Shown here in pieces: positions 7,238 to 9,840 of a stretch of DNA of 9,840 bases (within the stretch, counting starts at the first letter, position 1; each line of letters opens with the position of its first letter). The translations under genes were made by a program, and so were the position numbers. The stretch spans positions 1-9,840 of the forward strand of contig CAZOVK010000083.1 in the NCBI GenBank assembly GCA_964583165.1, given 5' to 3'. The stretch comes from CAZOVK01 sp964583165 (GTDB lineage: Bacteria > Bacillota > Clostridia > Lachnospirales > WRAX01). The notes beneath the pieces are model-generated. The model saw only the letters and a program-made list of their open reading frames with translations, did not search any database and was not told where the DNA came from.

Positions 7238-7248
7238 TGGCGTTTTGA

Positions 7249-7890
7249 CTACACGCTTGTTTCAATCCACAAATTCAGCTCGTCACGCGGCACGACCTCT
7301 TCAAGCGCCTTGATTGCCTCCGCATAGTCATTGCCATACACAACCGCTTTGTCACACGTTGACCGAGCCGACGCAAGTACGCCCGATTTTGACAGACGAA
7401 AACCCAAACTGTAATAAAGCCTAATGGCTCTATGGCTCCAAGTCTGGGTATGAAGCCATACGTCTTGATGTTGGTTTTGCTCTTGATAAACGCGTAAAGC
7501 CCGTTTCACGACAGCCCTACCCAGCCCCAGTCCTTGATATTCGGGCCTCGCGGCGACCCAATGAAGCGAAAGCTGATAACCCAAAGGCGTATCGGCATAC
7601 CATGCGTTAGCCGTGGCAACGGGCACTCCGTCGGGGTTCAAGACGAATACACAGCGTCTATCAAGCTCGTTTTCGGGCGTGACATAATGACGGTTTAAGT
7701 ACGCTTCGGCATCTTCAACCGCCTTGAACTCCAACACTGAATATTCGATTTCTGCCCAGTCGCGCTCCATGCCGGGCTTAAAGAACGCAAACGAAAAACC
7801 CTCGGGCAGAACGGGTTCTGTTACTGCCCATAGGTTTTCTTTGCTCAAACGCATAATAATATTCTTAAACGGGATTGATTTGTCCAGCAT
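7249..7890 (-). CDS. GNAT-family N-acetyltransferase
   Basis: GNAT enzymes transfer an acyl group from acyl-CoA to an amine. The 213-residue protein has a GNAT fold at about 45-185: the acetyl-CoA pyrophosphate loop (motif A) is ARPEYQGLGLGRA at 114-126, fitting Q-x-x-G-x-G at 119-124, preceded by the strand YQLSLHWV (105-112) and followed by the motif B-like segment SHRAIRLYYSLGFRLSK (152-168). The acceptor substrate is unknown. The start is the ATG at 7890, inside the end of trmB, because GGAGG (7900-7904) precedes it by 9 nt; the later ATG at 7854 has no RBS. The 26-nt overlap implies co-translation with trmB. I see no terminator between this gene and the S9 peptidase, so some read-through is likely. 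Confidence 0.85.
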   Translation of the reverse strand: MLDKSIPFKNIIMRLSKENLWAVTEPVLPEGFSFAFFKPGMERDWAEIEYSVLEFKAVEDAEAYLNRHYVTPENELDRRCVFVLNPDGVPVATANAWYADTPLGYQLSLHWVAARPEYQGLGLGRAVVKRALRVYQEQNQHQDVWLHTQTWSHRAIRLYYSLGFRLSKSGVLASARSTCDKAVVYGNDYAEAIKALEEVVPRDELNLWIETSV

Positions 7891-8524
7891 TCGGACGCGC
7901 CTCCAGACCGTTAATGGGTTTGCCCTGTGACGAGAATTTTTGTTCGTATTCGGTCATAATCTCCGGCATGTTGGTTGTATGCAAGTCGCGTGACACGTTT
8001 AGAAGTTGCCAACCGTCCTCTGTGAACTCCGTGACAGAGAACTCAAACAGCGGTACATCATCCGTCCGAAAACAGACTGTGCCATCGTTTAACAACTTGC
8101 GGTAGGTTTGCAAAAACCCTCTGTGCGTGAGCCTCCGCTTCGCCCATTTGAGCCGCCCCGGCCACGGGTCACAGAAGTTTATATAAATCCGCCCGAAACT
8201 TTTTTCCGTGAACGTATCGAGCAGTGCCCCCGCGTCCATGTTCAAGAAAATAAGATTTTTCGGCGGTTCTGCTATTTCGCGGTGTTTGCGTAACGCAATC
8301 GCGAGCACCTTCATTGAGCGCTCCAGCCCGATAAAGTTGATTTCGGGGTATTTGAGCGCATTTTGTATTATAAAGCCACCCTTGCCACAACCGATTTCTA
8401 AGTATATGGGGTTATTATTCCCAAAAATCTCTGACAGTGGGGCGGTTTTGAGTGTTTCGGGTTTAATGAGCGCCTCACTTTGTGATATTTCCTTTTCTGT
8501 CCATGCTTTCTTGCGTATTCTCAT
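7865..8524 (-). CDS. trmB: tRNA (guanine-N7-)-methyltransferase TrmB
   Basis: TrmB uses S-adenosylmethionine to methylate N7 of guanine 46 in the variable loop of tRNA. The 219-residue length is standard. Visible motifs are the basic N-terminus MRIRKKAW, SAM-binding motif I YLEIGCGKGGF (41-51), the acidic end of the next strand GLERS (66-70), NMDA at 95-98, the family signature NFCDPWPGRLKWAKRRL (116-132), TDDVPLFEF (154-162) and a C-terminal TEYEQKF (191-197). The catalytic-site Asp of DPWP (D119) and the TDD aspartates are retained. The first signature position reads NFCDPWP where many homologues have NFSDPWP, a mild variant. The start has an AGGAGGG 5 nt upstream and a promoter immediately before it. 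The last 26 nt overlap the GNAT gene. Confidence 0.96.
   Translation of the reverse strand: MRIRKKAWTEKEISQSEALIKPETLKTAPLSEIFGNNNPIYLEIGCGKGGFIIQNALKYPEINFIGLERSMKVLAIALRKHREIAEPPKNLIFLNMDAGALLDTFTEKSFGRIYINFCDPWPGRLKWAKRRLTHRGFLQTYRKLLNDGTVCFRTDDVPLFEFSVTEFTEDGWQLLNVSRDLHTTNMPEIMTEYEQKFSSQGKPINGLEARPNAGQINPV
7900..7904 (-). promoter_or_regulatory. RBS that fixes the GNAT start inside trmB
   Basis: GGAGG on the minus strand lies within the last codons of trmB, 9 nt before the ATG at 7890. The alternative ATG at 7854, 10 nt after the trmB stop, is preceded only by AT-rich sequence without SD complementarity. Confidence 0.6.
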
Positions 8525-8544
8525 GCGTTCCCTCCTAAAAGTAT

Positions 8545-8573
8545 ATCATAAATCAGAACGCGTGAGTGGTCAA
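8545..8573 (-). promoter_or_regulatory. Promoter of trmB-GNAT
   Basis: On the minus strand TTGACC (8568-8573), a 17-bp spacer and TATGAT (8545-8550) match the sigma-A consensus at 5 of 6 bases each. The -35 box begins just after the flippase stop codon (8575-8577). Transcription would start near 8538, giving a short leader of about 14 nt that holds the AGGAGGG ribosome binding site. Confidence 0.75.
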
Positions 8574-8574
8574 G

Positions 8575-9840
8575 CTATTTCGAGCGCGAAAACAGCGATT
8601 TGAAATCATCCTTGCTAATACAACCCAAAAGCAGTATGAGCGCGAAAAATGCGAGTAACAACACGCCCAGATAGAACACTATTCCAACAACGCCGTTTTG
8701 AGCGAAGCCCATGTGGTTCTTCATGTATGTAACCGCAACACTCGAAGCCGCCGCCGCGAGCGCGGGTTTGATAATCCACTGAACCCACTCGACTTGAACA
8801 CCTACACTGTCAGACACACGAATAACACAAAGCACGAGCACAACGAGAAGGCTAACAAACCAGCCCAAAATAAACGCGTTCACACCAAACTTGGGCACAA
8901 GGAAGTAAATAAACGCGATATTTATGACAGACGACAGCAAACTATTGCGGAAGATAAACACCTGATGACCCAGACCGTTCAGAATGCCGTTGATAGTGAT
9001 GCTCAAATACCAGAGCGGGCACAGGATGCCGAGTAATAACAACATCTCCCCTATATCTTGCCCATAAATGACCTGCCCTAATTCATTAGAGAGCGTGACG
9101 AAAATCGCCGCCGCACCCATACCCATGATGAACGTAAATAACAAGCTTTTCGAGATGGTTGTTTTGATTTTTGATATGTTCTTAACGGCGGCGGCTTCGG
9201 CAACAGCGGGCACAAGCGTCACCGATAACGCATTCAAAAACGCCGACGGGAAGAAAATCAGCGGCATTGCCATGCCCGACACCCGCCCAAACGCCGCGAG
9301 CGCATCTGCGTTGGACATGCCGTAGAGCGTTAGTCGCGCGGGTATGAGCACGTTCTCAAACGTGAACAACAGCGAACCCGTTATGCGGTTCAAGCCAAGC
9401 GGTATGGCCATAGCGAGTATCGCGGTCAGCGCCGCCATTGTGTTCATACTGGGTTTTTTGACGAGGTCGTTCTTGCGCTTGAAGTTTCTGTACGCAATGA
9501 AAACATAGAGAAATGACAGTGTTTCGCCAACAACAATACCAATGACCGCCGCGCTACAGGCATATTCAAGCCCCATGGGTAAAAACGTACTCGCCAGCGC
9601 GAACACAACGCCCATACGCATTAACTGCTCTAATACACTCGAAATGGCGGGCACTTCGGGTTGTGACAGCCCGATAAAATACCCGCGCACGCACGAACCA
9701 GCCGTCATGAACACGAACGCAACCGAAAGAATTCTAAGCGGAAGCACCGTCCGCACGTCTTTGATGAAGTTTATCGCAATGAAGTCAGCCCCAAAATACA
9801 AAATACCCGTCAGAAGCACCGAAATCGCGCAAGAAATCAC
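8575..9840 (-). CDS. spoVB: SpoVB-like polysaccharide/lipid flippase (MOP superfamily), C-terminal 421+ residues
   Basis: This is a polytopic membrane protein of the MVF/MOP exporter superfamily, the group of SpoVB, MurJ and Wzx, which flip lipid-linked saccharide precursors across the cytoplasmic membrane. SpoVB is needed for spore cortex synthesis. The frame is open at the right edge; the codon at 9838-9840 reads GTG but is probably internal, since relatives have about 510-520 residues and roughly the first 100 are missing. Diagnostic segments (numbered from the edge) are SCVRGYFIGLSQPEVPAISS (49-68) with EQLMR after it, LNALSVTLVPAVAEA (202-216) and NGILNGLGHQ (284-293), all SpoVB-like. 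About twelve hydrophobic helices alternate with short basic loops, ending in a charged tail SKDDFKSLFSRSK. Clostridia often carry several paralogues, so the family is firm but true SpoVB orthology is less certain. Confidence 0.82.
   Translation of the reverse strand: MISCAISVLLTGILYFGADFIAINFIKDVRTVLPLRILSVAFVFMTAGSCVRGYFIGLSQPEVPAISSVLEQLMRMGVVFALASTFLPMGLEYACSAAVIGIVVGETLSFLYVFIAYRNFKRKNDLVKKPSMNTMAALTAILAMAIPLGLNRITGSLLFTFENVLIPARLTLYGMSNADALAAFGRVSGMAMPLIFFPSAFLNALSVTLVPAVAEAAAVKNISKIKTTISKSLLFTFIMGMGAAAIFVTLSNELGQVIYGQDIGEMLLLLGILCPLWYLSITINGILNGLGHQVFIFRNSLLSSVINIAFIYFLVPKFGVNAFILGWFVSLLVVLVLCVIRVSDSVGVQVEWVQWIIKPALAAAASSVAVTYMKNHMGFAQNGVVGIVFYLGVLLLAFFALILLLGCISKDDFKSLFSRSK

Noticed and set aside
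8698..9036. A 112-codon plus-strand reading frame opposite the flippase gene
   Set aside because: It is highly polar and rich in Asn, Arg and His, as expected of the complement of membrane-helix codons, and it lacks a plausible RBS.
9838..9840. GTG at the right edge as a start codon for the flippase
   Set aside because: The family needs about 100 more N-terminal residues including conserved membrane helices, so the frame most likely continues beyond the window.
1..9840. Defence system, prophage, mobile element, toxin-antitoxin pair, CRISPR array or biosynthetic cluster
   Set aside because: Every long frame is explained by an ordinary housekeeping, transport or catabolic family; no transposase, integrase, direct repeats, att-like sites or abrupt change in codon style was seen.

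Overview
The window is chromosomal, gene-dense and bacterial. It looks like a Bacillota genome of the Clostridia type with intermediate base composition. The grounds are a SpoVB-like flippase (a family tied to endospore formers), a PepV-type dipeptidase, strong AGGAGG-like ribosome binding sites, some TTG starts, sigma-A-like promoters with 17-bp spacers and short intergenic gaps. I see no rRNA, tRNA, CRISPR array, insertion sequence, integrase or phage gene. No gap exceeds about 245 bases.

Layout. (1) Minus strand, 1-870: the N-terminal 290 residues of RadA/Sms, a recombination-associated ATPase. The gene runs off the left edge. (2) 871-1113: a divergent intergenic region. It carries an extended -10 promoter for radA, a roughly 120-nt radA leader with two hairpins, and a separate promoter facing right. 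(3) Plus strand, 1114-5112: a tight three-gene operon of M20 (PepV-like) dipeptidase, TSUP-family permease and GH127 (DUF1680) glycosidase of the beta-L-arabinofuranosidase family. It ends at an 11-bp-stem terminator (5118-5149) that can also work in the other direction. (4) Minus strand, 9840-5155: a four-gene directon reading towards that terminator. In transcription order it holds a SpoVB-like lipid/oligosaccharide flippase (N-terminus outside the window), trmB (tRNA m7G46 methyltransferase), a GNAT acetyltransferase overlapping trmB by 26 nt, and an S9-family serine peptidase. trmB and the S9 gene each have a convincing promoter of their own.

How the genes fit together. radA, trmB and the flippase are housekeeping or envelope functions that merely sit next to each other. 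The plus-strand operon is the accessory part. It pairs a dipeptidase with a glycosidase whose characterised relatives remove beta-L-arabinofuranose from hydroxyproline-linked arabino-oligosaccharides, with a small permease between them. A second, oligopeptidase-type enzyme lies convergently next door. This allows the speculation that the cell consumes glycopeptide breakdown products, but nothing in the sequence proves it. I found no clearly novel system. The most noteworthy items are the structured radA leader and the composition of the dipeptidase-permease-GH127 operon.
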